Shown piece after piece: positions 11,002-21,537 of a stretch of DNA of 64,000 bases (position 1 is its first letter; every line of letters begins with the position of its first letter). Origin of the DNA: Trichomonas vaginalis G3 (taxonomy: Eukaryota > Parabasalia > Trichomonadida > Trichomonadidae); assembly GCF_026262505.1 (NCBI RefSeq), contig NC_067207.1:9268082-9332081 (forward strand). The letters run 5' to 3'. Both the position numbers and the translations under genes were made by a program. The notes below the pieces were generated by a model. That model saw nothing but the letters and a program-made list of their open reading frames with translations. It searched no databases and was not told where the DNA came from.

Positions 11002-11997
11002 ATGAAATACCGCATTAGAACTATTTCAAACGATGAAGCTGTCATCGAATTGGATGAGCAGTGCACTGTAAATGATCTACTACAAAAAGCGTGCGAATTA
11101 CTTAATAGAGAAGCTTCAGAATCCGTTTTAATTTTTTCTTCAAATAAACTGACTAACTTGGATCAACCACTTAATCAAATAGGATATAAAGAGCAAAAAA
11201 CTATCATATTGCACACAATTTCCCAAGAATCAAAGAAAATAAAATTATTAGCGTCCGTTGATCCTCAAAATCTAGAATCATCAGACCCTAACAAATCCAA
11301 TCAAATTGATATTACAAAACAAGAAAGATTCTCAAAGGCATTAGAAAATATTACTGCGATGGGCTTTTCACCTGATAATGCTGAACAAGCGTTAAGGATT
11401 GCAGCAGGTAATCAAAACGAAGCGTTAAACATCATACTAAATCGAAGAGTGAGCCAACCACGACTCCTTCTCGAGAGACACATAGAAGAGAGCAGAATGA
11501 GGTCAGCCAGAAGGCGCAATGCGAAGAAGATCAGATTGTCCCCAGGAACACCTCATTCTTCGAGAGATCACGTTAATTTCATACCTGGATTCAAAATCGC
11601 CGAAAAAAGGAAGTTCAAGCCAGACGTTGAGAATTTATACATTGGGTTCATTAAAAACAACGAAAGAACAATGGAAGCTCTAACAAATGTAATCCAAGAA
11701 CAAAGTCTCGATTTATTAGACTCAATACAACAAAATCCTTCACCTATGCTTACAATGCTTGGCCTTACAGTCCAGAGAAACGAAATTAATGGTATACAAA
11801 CGACTCCTTACCTCGAAGTTTTCTCAGAGCCACTTATAAAGGCTATGGACTTGACTCCCGATGAAGTTCCTGTTATACAAAGACTTTTGTCCGTTGGAGC
11901 TCCTCTTTCTGTGACAATTAAAGTATATCGCTCAACAAACAACGATGAAGTCGTTGCAAGAAGGTATCTACGTGCTAACTTTATGCATAGAATGTGA
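11002..11997 (+). CDS. RAD23-like UBL-UBA protein (proteasome shuttle)
   Basis: From the ATG at 11,002 the product is 331 residues. A ubiquitin-like domain occupies about residues 1-72 (MKYRIRTI…VNDLLQKA…TIILHT). A UBA domain lies at about 110-149 (ALENITAMGFSPDNAEQAL…NEALNIIL). A hydrophobic repeat like the XPC-binding/STI1 region is at about 215-255 (ALTNVIQEQSLDLLDSIQQNP, PMLTMLGL), and a second, weaker UBA is at the C-terminus (DEVPVIQRLLSVG…VARRYL). This is the RAD23 domain order. RAD23 proteins carry polyubiquitinated clients to the proteasome and stabilise XPC/Rad4 in nucleotide excision repair. An upstream in-frame ATG at 10,915 exists, but the UBL fold begins at the second ATG. The gene starts 280 bases after a Polinton end. 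Ubiquilin is less likely because the UBA is internal and repeated. Confidence 0.65.
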   Translation: MKYRIRTISNDEAVIELDEQCTVNDLLQKACELLNREASESVLIFSSNKLTNLDQPLNQIGYKEQKTIILHTISQESKKIKLLASVDPQNLESSDPNKSNQIDITKQERFSKALENITAMGFSPDNAEQALRIAAGNQNEALNIILNRRVSQPRLLLERHIEESRMRSARRRNAKKIRLSPGTPHSSRDHVNFIPGFKIAEKRKFKPDVENLYIGFIKNNERTMEALTNVIQEQSLDLLDSIQQNPSPMLTMLGLTVQRNEINGIQTTPYLEVFSEPLIKAMDLTPDEVPVIQRLLSVGAPLSVTIKVYRSTNNDEVVARRYLRANFMHRM

Positions 11998-12930
11998 TTC
12001 TATTATTATTTAGATACTTTTCTGAAATTATTTATTTTTAATTTTAGCGGAATAATTGTTTAATCTAGAAGAAAACCATTTTATTTACAGGTACATTTTA
12101 AAACTATTTGAAGCGAAAATGGCCTGTTCGCGCAAATATTTTTGAATTTTGCCAATTTCCACAAATTAGTTGTTTTATTCTATGATCAATACGTGCAAAA
12201 TTATTAGCTGTCGCATTTCCAAGCGAATCATCTTTATTTTATTGATCAAAATTTAGTTTTCCAAAAAAATAATTATTTATATAAATTAGAGTATAAAGTT
12301 TTTATTTTGTTTGTTTAATTCAAACCATTTTTAAAAATTACTTTGTAATTAATCCCAAAACTCTAAATTAGAGTGATTAAATCCAGTTATCAGAAATTTG
12401 AAATTGTTGAAATTATATTTTAACTTAACCGCATGAGGTGAAATACAGATGACCATATGCAGAGTGAATGATAATGGATTTGGAATTTTCTGGTATGGTA
12501 AAAGTTCTGGCTCAATCACTCAAACAAAGTTCGCCAACAACAAAAAGTGGGCTGTTTATTTGCAGAAAGGAAAGGTGAAAATTACTTAGAATATTGTCGC
12601 AGAGCACGAAATGAATGACAATAAGATAGAAGAAAAGGCAGATGCTGATGTTGATGGCAACGAATTCAAGAGAAATGACCAAGATATTAATCGTAAATGA
12701 TTTATTTATTAATTTTTTATTATTAAAATATAAAATTAATATTTAATTTCACAGGAATATTGATAAATTTTGTTAGTGAATATTAACTATAACTATAAGT
12801 TTTTCAATGGATTGTCATACTGCAACTATCAGATGAGATTATTCACAGAAAAAAGGAGTTGAGAAAATTAAGTTTCTTATTTATTTTTCAATAGCCAGAT
12901 AATTACCACTTTTTTGGTCGGACATTTAAG
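11998..12930. other. Intergenic, AT-rich, with a decayed ORF relic
   Basis: No intact gene is seen. The only coding-like signal is the short relic at 12,449-12,589 and a small charged stretch just after it (12,612-12,700). Confidence 0.6.
12449..12589 (+). pseudogene. Possible relic of a beta-helix repeat protein
   Basis: A 46-codon open stretch reads MTICRVNDNGFGIFWYGKS and continues with two N/G-containing rungs (TQTKFANNKKWAVYLQKG). The spacing of N, G and hydrophobic residues resembles parallel beta-helix repeats. It has no flanking coding context, so it is probably a fragment of a dead gene. Confidence 0.3.
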
Positions 12931-12934
12931 TTTA

Positions 12935-14564
12935 AAGAGTTGGACATGCATTTCATTTTAAGGATTTTTGCAGTTTGTTGGCTATTATGTTGGACTGCAA
13001 GATGAAGAGGGGTACATCCATCTTCATCTTCAGCGTTAGCATTGATATCTGCACCATTTGAAATAAGAATTTCTGCAGTTTCTTTACAATCATGTATAGC
13101 TGCTAGATGAAGAAGGGTCCATCCATCTTTGTCTTTAGCATTGATATCTGCGCCATTCGAAATGAGAATTTCTGCAGTTTTTTACAATTATGCATGGCTG
13201 CATAATGAAAAGAGGTCCATAATTGATAGTCTTTAGCATTGATATCTGCATCATTTGAAATAAGAATTTCTGCAGTTTCTTTGCTATTATATCTGGCTGC
13301 ACAATGAAGAGAAGTCCATCCATGATAGTCTTTAGCATTGATATCTGCATCATTTGAAATAAGAATTTCTGCAATTTCTTTGCTATTATATTTGGCTGCA
13401 CAATGAAGAGGTGTCCATCCATCTTTGTCTTTATCATTGATATCTGCACCATTTGAAATAAGAATTTCTGCAATTTCTTTCCTATTTTCTCTGGCTGCAT
13501 AATGAAGAGGGGTAAATCCATCTTCAGTTTTAGCATTGATATCTGCACCATTTGAAATAAGAATTTCTGCAAATTCTTTGCTATTATCACGGGCTGCATG
13601 ATGAAGAAGGGTCCATTCATCTTCGTCTTTTTCATTGACATCTGCACCATTTAAAATATGATATTCTAAAAGTAATGAAAGAAGGAAATTCGGAGAATAA
13701 ACAAAACCTGTGTTATTATTATTTGTTTGATCCAAATAAACTAAAAATGATTGAAGATTGTTGTGTTTACAGCACAATTTTAAATTAATTTTGATGTTGT
13801 GTTCATTCTTCAAAAATGTAACAAAATCAATATTGTGTGAAATAATTGCATATTCCATGCATTCATCATCTGGTTTTTGTACTTTCAAGCATTCATTTAT
13901 AATTTCTTGATTTCCACCCAAAAACGAATATCTAAGACAATTTGGAGTGATTTCTGATTGAAATTTCGTTCTTAAAAACTTAAAACAATCAACAGATCCA
14001 TGATAACAACATAATTCAAGTAACGAAATACCACTTTCTGAATATGGATATAATTCACTTTTTAATTTTTGATTTTTATCAAATCCTTCTCCTTCTGTAA
14101 AAGTTACCAATGCAATTTTGTCATCATCCATAATAGATCTGTGAAGTGTTTTTTGCTCGTGAATATCAGATGAATAATGAGAATCTTCAAAATCGTTAAA
14201 AATTTTTTGCATCGTTTTCATTCAATACTATACTGTATTCTTTGTAGAAAAGGTAATTAAAAACTCTGCTGATTTCGTTGACCTGATTAAGTTGGTATTC
14301 GTCAACAATTTGTTTGGCAATCGCTAAATATGACTTCATGAAGCGGTTGTTATAAATTGAAAGTTTGGATATATCATTGATAATGTCACCAGGCGAATTT
14401 TTAAAAGAATCAATAAGATTTTGTTTGACTTTTTTGTAAATTGAGTTTAATTCTTCTTCGTCATTTGTTTTCAGCCTGTACAAAGCATTGTAGATATCAC
14501 TATATACTGTAAAAAACTCCATCACTTGGTTATACTGAGCTTGGGTAATTTCTTCCTCTGACAT
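12935..14564 (-). pseudogene. Ankyrin-repeat gene with trichomonad N-terminal domain, frameshifted
   Basis: The start is the ATG at 14,564 (MSEEEITQAQYNQVMEFF). The first 14,564-14,196 encodes the helical N-terminal region typical of trichomonad ankyrin proteins. A frame change near 14,200-14,220 leads into 14,221-13,103, which carries the rest of the N-terminal domain (DUF3447-like, with SYSSD… and FLGGNQEII) and about five ankyrin repeats (DINAKTEDGFTPLHYAA-type, 33 residues each). A second frame change in a T run near 13,180 puts the last repeats, down to about 12,940, out of frame. The ankyrin units are very similar to each other at the DNA level, so recent unit duplication or conversion is likely. 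The intact version would be a cytoplasmic scaffold of unknown partner. Confidence 0.75.
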
Positions 14565-14570
14565 CAACAA

Positions 14571-15293
14571 AAAATTTTAGATGTCGTAATTTTACATAAA
14601 TTTCTCCTTTGAACATCAACCAAATGCTGTTTTTGGCATTAAAAGCAAAAATGCATTTTTATCAGACTTCACAAGTAAAGATACCATTTGGAGAATAATC
14701 TTCCTTAATTCTAAAATATTTTTCACAATATCTAATTCAATTGAAGCTAAGTTTGTTCCCATATTTAATATATATAGAGAATACTTATCATTCAATTAAG
14801 CATTGTCCAAAAATATCTTCTCTATAAGTAATAATTAAATTGCTTAAACCCATTTTCCTTCATAAAGTCTCACTATTGTTTTTCTACCTCAATATTGAGT
14901 AAATCTCTATCAAAAATTCGAATAAGAGACTTTACGAAGGAAGGGGAGTTTAATTCTCGATTTTTTTTTAGATTCAAAAGGAATTCTACCCTCATTTTTG
15001 AGTATTAGCTCAAAGCAAGAAGAAATTTCTATACACAAATTTCTTAAACATCGAAATGAGATTTTAATATCCATTTATTCTAATAAAATTCTCAATTTAA
15101 TCATGTATCCAGTTAGTCATACCTCATTGTCCCATTGACTTATATCGAATATATCTACTGCGGAACAATTTTGAAAGATTTCCCAAACAAAACTTTGTAG
15201 TTGGAGAAGGTGTTTTGAATTAATATAAAGTTTCTCTCAATTATTTATTCTAATAAAAATGTCACGGTTTAATAAAAAAAAAGATATTTTCAT
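14571..15293. other. Intergenic, no gene seen
   Basis: AT-rich sequence. The one structure noticed is a 15-base inverted pair with one mismatch (CCTTCATAAAGTCTC near 14,858 and GAGACTTTACGAAGG near 14,926), which could form a hairpin. Confidence 0.5.
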
Positions 15294-16745
15294 TTATTTC
15301 TTCTTTGAACTAGCTTTATCGCCTTGTCTAGTTGGGCAAACAGCATCAAGCTGAGCTTCCATCTTTTGAAGGCGTTCATATTGATCCTTGACCTGGTTAG
15401 ATCTGATTCCCCAAATTGAAGGTTCTACATCGAAAATATTAAACTTCTTTGAAAGATTCTTACGTAAGAATTCATCATAGCGTAATTTATCACGTACAAC
15501 TTTGGCACAAAGCATGGCCTTTACGTCTGTCATTTGTTCTTTCATTTTATCTATAGCGGCATTGACCTGGTGGTTGCGCTCCATGGTCGAGTTAAGCAGG
15601 AACTGTGACTTAAAGTGCTCATTGTCACCATTCATCGTCTGTTCTCTGAAATAATCGTCCGTTTGCTTTGGAACGGAGTTGTAGAAGCCATTCATCTTCT
15701 GGAAGTGCTTCTCCAGCTGCTTGTTTACTTCTGTAGTTGTCTTGTCGACGTAATCGCGAACATTATTCTGAATCGTAGCTAGAACTGTTCTATCGCATGG
15801 CGTTCTTGAGGATGTAATCTTATGCTCGATCTTTTTCATGCGGTCGTTGTGGATATCGAAATCTCTTGATAATTGTTCGATTTGCTGTTTTTGCTTGGAA
15901 ATGGTCTCTCTGATCTCTGAGACCTCCTTGGAATAGTCCGATTGGATATCTTCTGTAAGGCTGTTCTGATGGATCATATTCTTTACGCGAAAAACGTCTA
16001 AATTAATTTTTTGTCTGATTTCTTCATTTTGAAGCTGAAGTCTGGCCTTATTTGTAACTGCTGATAACGAAGCAGCTGTAAAGAAGTTAATATTCATCTG
16101 ATGAACGTTCTTTGTCTCGAATATTGAGGCAATTTGGTCATCTGTAAGAAGAGAAAAGTCAAGACGAAGCATAAGAGGTACTGCGTTTGTAGGATTTGTC
16201 TTGAATAAGTCTAAAACGAAATCATTGAAAATTTGCTGATCAAGATATTTTCGATCGGCAATTGCGAGAATTTGATAGATAACTTCGGGTGGAAGTGTCT
16301 TAAATGGCTCCTCATTCATGTATCTGTTAATATCGAATGCTACATTTGTCCAATCTTCCTTTGTATCTGAATCTGTTTTAACCTTTTCGACTAAAATATT
16401 AAGATAATTCTTTCTATCCTCTTGTATTTCATTCTTCTTAATATACTCATCAACATATTCGTAAAGAGAAGGAACTTCCCATTTCCTGGCAAGTTTCAAT
16501 AAATCATGCGCGTTTTTCTTTGTAATATCGTAATGCTGGAACTGGCAAGCAGCTAAGAATGCTTTAAATGTGTCTTCGTCCATGACATCTGTGATTGTTT
16601 GTTGATTTTGCTTGTCTTCATCTTCTAAATCTCGAGCGAATTTGTTTGAAAGCTTCTTGAAGAGTTCTGCATCAACAGTGTAGCGTTTCTCGTTCCACCA
16701 AAACACATAAGGCACTTTCGGGAGCTGACTTTGTTGAGTACTCAT
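15294..16745 (-). CDS. BTB-like/coiled-coil protein, 483 aa
   Basis: Residues about 10-110 look like a divergent BTB/POZ domain (VPYVFWWNEKRYTVDAELF, then DEDTFKAFLAACQFQHYDI and LLKLARKWEVPSLYEYVDEYI). A BACK-like helical stretch follows (about 120-250: PPEVIYQILAIADRKYL, VPLMLRLDFSLLTDDQIASIF). The C-terminal half is a long coiled coil (about 265-470; SEIRETISKQKQQIEQLSRDF). The protein probably self-associates and may be a scaffold or adaptor, which is inferred from architecture only. Trichomonads carry large families of such BTB-like proteins, and related genes lie at 20.5-21.5 and 23.2-24.4 kb. Base composition is richer in G/C than in its neighbours. The stop codon TAA is followed by A, giving the UAAA that serves as polyadenylation signal in trichomonads. 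Confidence 0.75.
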   Translation of the reverse strand: MSTQQSQLPKVPYVFWWNEKRYTVDAELFKKLSNKFARDLEDEDKQNQQTITDVMDEDTFKAFLAACQFQHYDITKKNAHDLLKLARKWEVPSLYEYVDEYIKKNEIQEDRKNYLNILVEKVKTDSDTKEDWTNVAFDINRYMNEEPFKTLPPEVIYQILAIADRKYLDQQIFNDFVLDLFKTNPTNAVPLMLRLDFSLLTDDQIASIFETKNVHQMNINFFTAASLSAVTNKARLQLQNEEIRQKINLDVFRVKNMIHQNSLTEDIQSDYSKEVSEIRETISKQKQQIEQLSRDFDIHNDRMKKIEHKITSSRTPCDRTVLATIQNNVRDYVDKTTTEVNKQLEKHFQKMNGFYNSVPKQTDDYFREQTMNGDNEHFKSQFLLNSTMERNHQVNAAIDKMKEQMTDVKAMLCAKVVRDKLRYDEFLRKNLSKKFNIFDVEPSIWGIRSNQVKDQYERLQKMEAQLDAVCPTRQGDKASSKKK

Positions 16746-17392
16746 TTAAATATCCGAATTGCAAAGTGTAAACCGTTATGTAACGTCAGCGCTATAACTG
16801 CTTTTTTTTGTAAGAACATCAACACGCTGTTTTATTGCTGATATATAATGCTTGTGATGTGACTATCATATTCAATGGGAATATGTCCGCAGATTTACTA
16901 GTTTTGTAAATCCTCAAATTTATATCTTTTAAATATGAATCAAATTCTCTTTCATATAATTTCCATTCAAACTAATAAGCATAAAGTTGAACGTGATCAT
17001 GTGACTTGGAGTAATTAAATTAAATAAATCAATTAAAATCTCTTTATGGTTAGAAATATCTGAATGAGAGACTCACAAACTTAGGAATATAATACATGAA
17101 ACTCTTGTTTAAGCTGATAAATTACTGTGGCAGATATGTCGAAATAATGAAGGTGCTAATGAAATCGGATACTCCCATCATAAATTTTACTTTCGCATAT
17201 ATGAAACTTGCAAATTCATAACTTCAAAATAGCATCGTATGCCATATGATTTGGATTCTTCATTCATTCAAATATGACTTACTCAATAACAAACAGTATT
17301 TTTTCCTAGCCAATAGATACTGCTACGCAATACAAGATTCAAAGTGTTTTAAAAACAAGAGCATAAAATTTGGTGCGTTGGAAAAATAAAAA
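16746..17392. other. Divergent intergenic region, no gene seen
   Basis: This AT-rich spacer separates two divergently transcribed genes and must hold both promoters. No repeat or RNA gene was recognised. Confidence 0.5.
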
Positions 17393-18175
17393 ATGGATGA
17401 AGAAGAGGATTTTTATGCTCCTCGACCTCCAATGATACAATCCAAGAACGCTCCTCGCAAGTGTAAACAAAGAAAAGAGAAAGTTCAGATTGCTCAGCCC
17501 GAAAATACTAATAATAATCGAGAATTTTTGGAATTAATTGAAGAGCTAAAAGCAACACCGAAATCGGAATATACTATAGATCCTGATATAATAGCAAAAG
17601 ATATTATAAACGACAAAAGCTTTACTTCCGAAGATCCTCAGTTGATTAAAGATGTTACAGCATATGTTAAGTCATATTCCAAACAAATTAGTAATGATCA
17701 GCTTAAAAATTATCTAACAATGCTCGATGGACTACTTTTAGAAGCAGAAAAGATCCAATTCCAAAAAGATGAATTACAATTCTTAAAATTAGAAATAGAG
17801 TTTGCCAAAACCGACTACAAGATATTCAAACACTCTCAGCTTGGCAAAGAAACAGATTTAATGGAGAATTTGAAAACTCATATTGATTCAATAAAAGAAC
17901 AACATGAAAACCAGCTTTCTCAGTGCGCATCAGAAGAATTAGAAGATTTAAAGGGTAAACAACAAAAAGAACTCGAAGAAGCCAAGAAATTGGCTCAGCA
18001 ACAATTAGATGAATTTCATAAGTTTATAACTGCAGAACTCACCCCATATAAATCAAAATTACAAAGCTTGAAGCAACAATATCAGCTTGCTCAAGATAAA
18101 GATGCATTGTGGAACGTGAAACATCCTCCACAAATGAAAATGGCCAAAACTTCTAAGATTATTAAGCCTTTATAA
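17393..18175 (+). CDS. Coiled-coil protein, 260 aa, function unknown
   Basis: The N-terminus is acidic, then proline- and lysine-rich (MDEEEDFYAPRPPMIQSKNA, KCKQRKEK). Residues about 75-245 are charged and helical with long heptad-like stretches (QLLEAEKIQFQKDELQFLKLEIEF-type and KQQKELEEAKKLAQQQLDEF). There is no membrane segment or signal peptide. The stop TAAA fits a trichomonad polyadenylation signal. It is followed after 66 bases by the start of a small gene on the same strand. The coding sequence looks intact. It may be cytoskeletal or flagellar, as many trichomonad coiled-coil proteins are, but nothing specific shows this. Confidence 0.7.
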   Translation: MDEEEDFYAPRPPMIQSKNAPRKCKQRKEKVQIAQPENTNNNREFLELIEELKATPKSEYTIDPDIIAKDIINDKSFTSEDPQLIKDVTAYVKSYSKQISNDQLKNYLTMLDGLLLEAEKIQFQKDELQFLKLEIEFAKTDYKIFKHSQLGKETDLMENLKTHIDSIKEQHENQLSQCASEELEDLKGKQQKELEEAKKLAQQQLDEFHKFITAELTPYKSKLQSLKQQYQLAQDKDALWNVKHPPQMKMAKTSKIIKPL

Positions 18176-18211
18176 ATTGTTTTGTTTATGTTTATTATTT
18201 ATGAAAAACTT

Positions 18212-18222
18212 TCATTTCATTA
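18212..18222 (+). promoter_or_regulatory. Inr-like initiator upstream of the 72-aa gene
   Basis: TCATTTCATTA fits the trichomonad initiator (TCA-Y-W type) and lies about 28 bases before the ATG at 18,242. This supports that ATG over an upstream in-frame one at 18,188. Confidence 0.5.
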
Positions 18223-18241
18223 TTTTTTTTTCCAAAATTTG

Positions 18242-18460
18242 ATGGAAGATGTTTTTATTGAGCAAAGATTAAAAGCATCAAAAGCCCAAATGGAAGATGA
18301 CTTGTTGAAACAATTAATGAAACCAAAGTTCTTCCAATCAATTTTGCTTTTTGGAAACGAAGATCAAAATCCAGAAGGAAATTCTGCAGATGCAGAATAC
18401 ATTTCGATACTCAGAGAACGACAGAAAATGCTACAATCCTATATTCCTGCTCCAGAATAG
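18242..18460 (+). CDS. Small helical protein, 72 aa, unknown
   Basis: From the ATG at 18,242 the product begins MEDVFIEQRLKASKAQMEDD and is charged and helical, ending in a proline-containing tail (SYIPAPE). An Inr-like motif sits just upstream, between the hydrophobic leader of the longer frame and this ATG, so the short start is preferred. There is no recognised domain. It is not the 3' part of the preceding gene, because no trichomonad intron signals (GTAYGT…ACTAACACACAG) are seen between them. Confidence 0.5.
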   Translation: MEDVFIEQRLKASKAQMEDDLLKQLMKPKFFQSILLFGNEDQNPEGNSADAEYISILRERQKMLQSYIPAPE

Positions 18461-18726
18461 ACTTCTTAAGTTTATTAACAATAATATTTTATTTTTTATC
18501 AACAGAAAACGTTGCAAATATGATAATTCTATCACACACAAAACTACATCCAAATTTTTATACAATAATTCTAAGGTTTCAATTAATTTTCCGAATATTT
18601 TATATTTCATTCCAAAATCCATGAATTCCAATAGCTTAACAAAACACTATTTGATTCAACCACGCTAATTAACTTAATAATTACAAACAGTTTTATTCTT
18701 AATTTACAAAATTGAATTTTCGTTTC

Positions 18727-19770
18727 CTAGTTGCTATTGCGGACCATACTATTTAGTTGAGATATTTCTTCTCTCATATGAGCAATAGCTTCTCTAATCA
18801 AAATTGATTTATCACCTATAACTAAACTATAATTAATTAAACTCTGATCAGCAGTAGTAGGATAAGTCTTGATCATGCGAAGTCTATTTTCTAGTCTATC
18901 AAGGTCGAATTCTAGAGTCATTGCACGCCTTCTTAAGTTTTCTTTCAAGGCGTCGTTGTATGAGCTCTTATTCTTGAATCTTTTACTTAACGCTTTCTGG
19001 CGTGCTTCATAAACATATATCTGTTTGTTTAAATCTGTTTGGATATCTTTTGAATTCTTTTTAATTTCTTGATATTCTTTCTTAAGACCATCGAGTTTTT
19101 CTATCAAAACATCTTGCTTTTGATCGTACTCATCCTGAGCTGCTTTTTTTGCATTTTTGAATTTTCTATTGAAACGAGCATGTTCATCTTCAACTTTGTG
19201 CTTTAATTCTTCAGCATGGATTGATAAATCATCAATTTTTCTTGATAAGTTCGCATCATTGGCTCTAGTATCAAATGTTACATCGATAAAATCTTGTAAT
19301 GTCGAAACCATCATTTTGGATTCTTTTCGTATTGATTCATCAAATTTAAGCTCTTGATTGATACTACCTAATTCAAAATAAAAATCGGATGAATTATCAC
19401 GAAATTGATCTGAGATAGATTTTATTTCTGTCAAAAGCTGTGCATCACCATCACTAGGTAAAATTGCTTCCATTCCTGTAACACCTTCTAATAATTTTAC
19501 GTCTTCGGTGAGTTTGATTTCTTGGGCCGAAAGTCGAGTATTTTCTGAATGATATTCATCCAACAGAGCTCTTTCTTTATCAATTTGCATGTTACATGCT
19601 GCAATTGTTTCCTTAATATCTGATATTGCATTTTTTAATTGAAGAACTCTCCATTTTCTTCTATGAACATCTGCTAAACTCGGAAATGCATTTGTCATAA
19701 CATCTAGCATCTCAGTTCTTCTCGTTTGAAAGCTAGAATTGATTTGTTCATAGTGCAGTGCAAAAGTCAT
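18727..19770 (-). CDS. Coiled-coil protein, 347 aa, unknown
   Basis: The start is taken at 19,770 (MTFALHYEQINSSFQTRRTE). The 54 residues of open frame before it look non-coding (hydrophobic, low-complexity). The protein is almost entirely helical: a short N-terminal region, then coiled-coil blocks at about 45-110, 170-270 and 290-345 (SLADVHRRKWRVLQLKNAI; KKAAQDEYDQKQDVLIEKLD; EFDLDRLENRLRMIKTYP). The length and continuous coiled coil resemble flagellar or centrosomal structural proteins. I cannot assign a family. It has the same general plan as the 349-residue gene at 55.9 kb. Confidence 0.7.
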   Translation of the reverse strand: MTFALHYEQINSSFQTRRTEMLDVMTNAFPSLADVHRRKWRVLQLKNAISDIKETIAACNMQIDKERALLDEYHSENTRLSAQEIKLTEDVKLLEGVTGMEAILPSDGDAQLLTEIKSISDQFRDNSSDFYFELGSINQELKFDESIRKESKMMVSTLQDFIDVTFDTRANDANLSRKIDDLSIHAEELKHKVEDEHARFNRKFKNAKKAAQDEYDQKQDVLIEKLDGLKKEYQEIKKNSKDIQTDLNKQIYVYEARQKALSKRFKNKSSYNDALKENLRRRAMTLEFDLDRLENRLRMIKTYPTTADQSLINYSLVIGDKSILIREAIAHMREEISQLNSMVRNSN

Positions 19771-20464
19771 TTTACAAAATAAACGTCTTTCAAAAAAATT
19801 TAGGTCGCCTTTTCTCGATGTTTTACTGGCGTGATTTGTCCATATCGTACTGATTTTGTATGCATACAGATTTGACTGTAGATATTCAAATATGGTCAGA
19901 ATACTTTTAAATAGGAGCGTAATAGTATGCACAATTAAGTATCAGAGTCATGATTTCTTTGTAGAAGAAGTGACGTGACTTAAAGAGAATCAAATAAACA
20001 TATCCCTCTATTATAAACATGGTGTTTAATTATGCACATTACTTTTATAATGTTTTTACGAGAGCTATGATAGACTTCTAGAAATGTCTAGCAGACTTAT
20101 TGAATAATTATAATTTTCCATAATTTTAACGAGAGTAATGATAAACTTCCTGAAGCAATTAGTATATTTGGAAAGATATCTATTATTCAAACACTCAAAA
20201 ATAATTATTTATCTTCGAATTTCTCAATACCTGTTCATCGCTGATATCGAATTTGATCTTTTATCACAATTTCAATTATTCAATCCTACACAATAACTCA
20301 CTCCAATTCCTCAATTTCTTATTTTCTTTCGATTTTGTAATTTCCTCATTATCTGGAGCTAACCAATGATTCATATTCTCACATTTCTAAATTTTATTGA
20401 ATCGTTGATTATAAATTTGGCATTTATTAATGAATATATATATTCATAACTATAGATTTAGACA
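19771..20464. other. Intergenic, no gene seen
   Basis: AT-rich sequence between two leftward genes. Two loosely similar segments (AATGTTTTTACGAGAGCTATG near 20,047 and ATTTTAACGAGAGTAATGATA near 20,123) suggest an old local duplication. No RNA gene is seen. Confidence 0.45.
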
Positions 20465-21537
20465 TCATGGTTGGTTTAATAAGTTGGTGTTTTCAACGCG
20501 AGTGAAAACTCTGAATTTTGGAGAATCAGAACTATTATTTGATCGGATCTGATTTGAATTATCTATTATCTTTGTCAATTTATTGTTTTCTTGTTTTAGT
20601 GGTTCTGTTTCTTGTTTTGAGATTTCTGCATCTTTTTTCAATTTATTTATTACTTGTTTTGAGATTTCTGCATCTTTTATCAATTGATTTATTTTTTGTT
20701 TAGATTCTTCTAATTCTCTTTTAAGTTTGTTGTTTTCTTGTTTTGAGAGTTCTTCATTATTTCTCAATTTATCTATTTCTTGCTTTGCATTTTGATGCTC
20801 AGTTCCAACTGTTGGAAGTAGTGAGACCATATATTTAGTAATTGATTCATTAATAAAATCATTTTTGCTCTCACAATTAAAATAGCAATTTAAAATTCTG
20901 ATTTTTGTGGCAAAGATTAATTTTGAATAATCGATTAAAAGAATCAAGCTGAAATAGGATGGATTACTTTCGATTAATGATGCAATAAATTCATTGCAAT
21001 CTATTGATTGCTTAAGACATGATTTAATTATCATTTCTGCGAAATCATATCCTAAATAGTTACTAAATTTGTTATTCCGATATTATTGATATTTTGTGAA
21101 ACGAATGTAATAAATTCATCTTTTACATCATAGTATTTGAAATAAATAACGTTCTTAGTGAAGTTATCCAATGAATATTTAGAAAGTTCGAAACTTTCAT
21201 GGTAAAATTCAATTAAGTCTGGGCATTCGATAGCAATGGCAAATTCAAACAAGTCTATAATAATGCTATCTGACAAATCCTTGTTCATCAATTTCCCATT
21301 AAATAATTCGCCAAGAATTTCATATGTTTTCTGATCTTTGATGCAACAATTGAAGCTAAAATTATCGGGGTTATCATCAAGGTATAAACTATTTTCAACT
21401 TTATTGCTAATTGCGGAAAGAAAGAAAATTGTTGAAGTAAATTCATTATTGTTAATGAAAACAGTGACTGATCGATTACAATTCTTATTTTGTTTCGCCA
21501 AATTCTCGAATGCTTGCTTCCATTGGATAATGGGCAT
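20465..21537 (-). pseudogene. BTB-like plus coiled-coil gene with one frameshift
   Basis: The start is the ATG at 21,537 (MPIIQWKQAFENLAKQNKN). The first frame encodes a BTB-like domain (SVTVFINNNEFTSTIFFLSA … TYEILGELFNGKLMNK … CPDLIEFYHESFE) and ends at 21,052. The protein continues without a gap in similarity of style in the neighbouring frame (NYLGYDFAEMIIKSCL…), then runs as a BACK-like region and a coiled coil with a duplicated unit (NQLIKDAEISKQ / NKLKKDAEISKQ), ending at 20,465. A single frame change near 21,060 separates the halves. This is probably a recent pseudogene of the trichomonad BTB-like family, or an assembly error. Confidence 0.65.

Noticed and set aside
13135-13650. Second leftward ankyrin-region frame (MVQMSMKK…)
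   Set aside because: The ankyrin units are nearly identical 99-base repeats, so an alternative frame stays open by chance; it has no protein-like composition.
17393-18460. One spliced gene joining the 260-aa and 72-aa frames
   Set aside because: No trichomonad intron signals (GTAYGT at the 5' side, ACTAACACACAG at the 3' side) lie between them, and an Inr-like motif stands before the second ATG.
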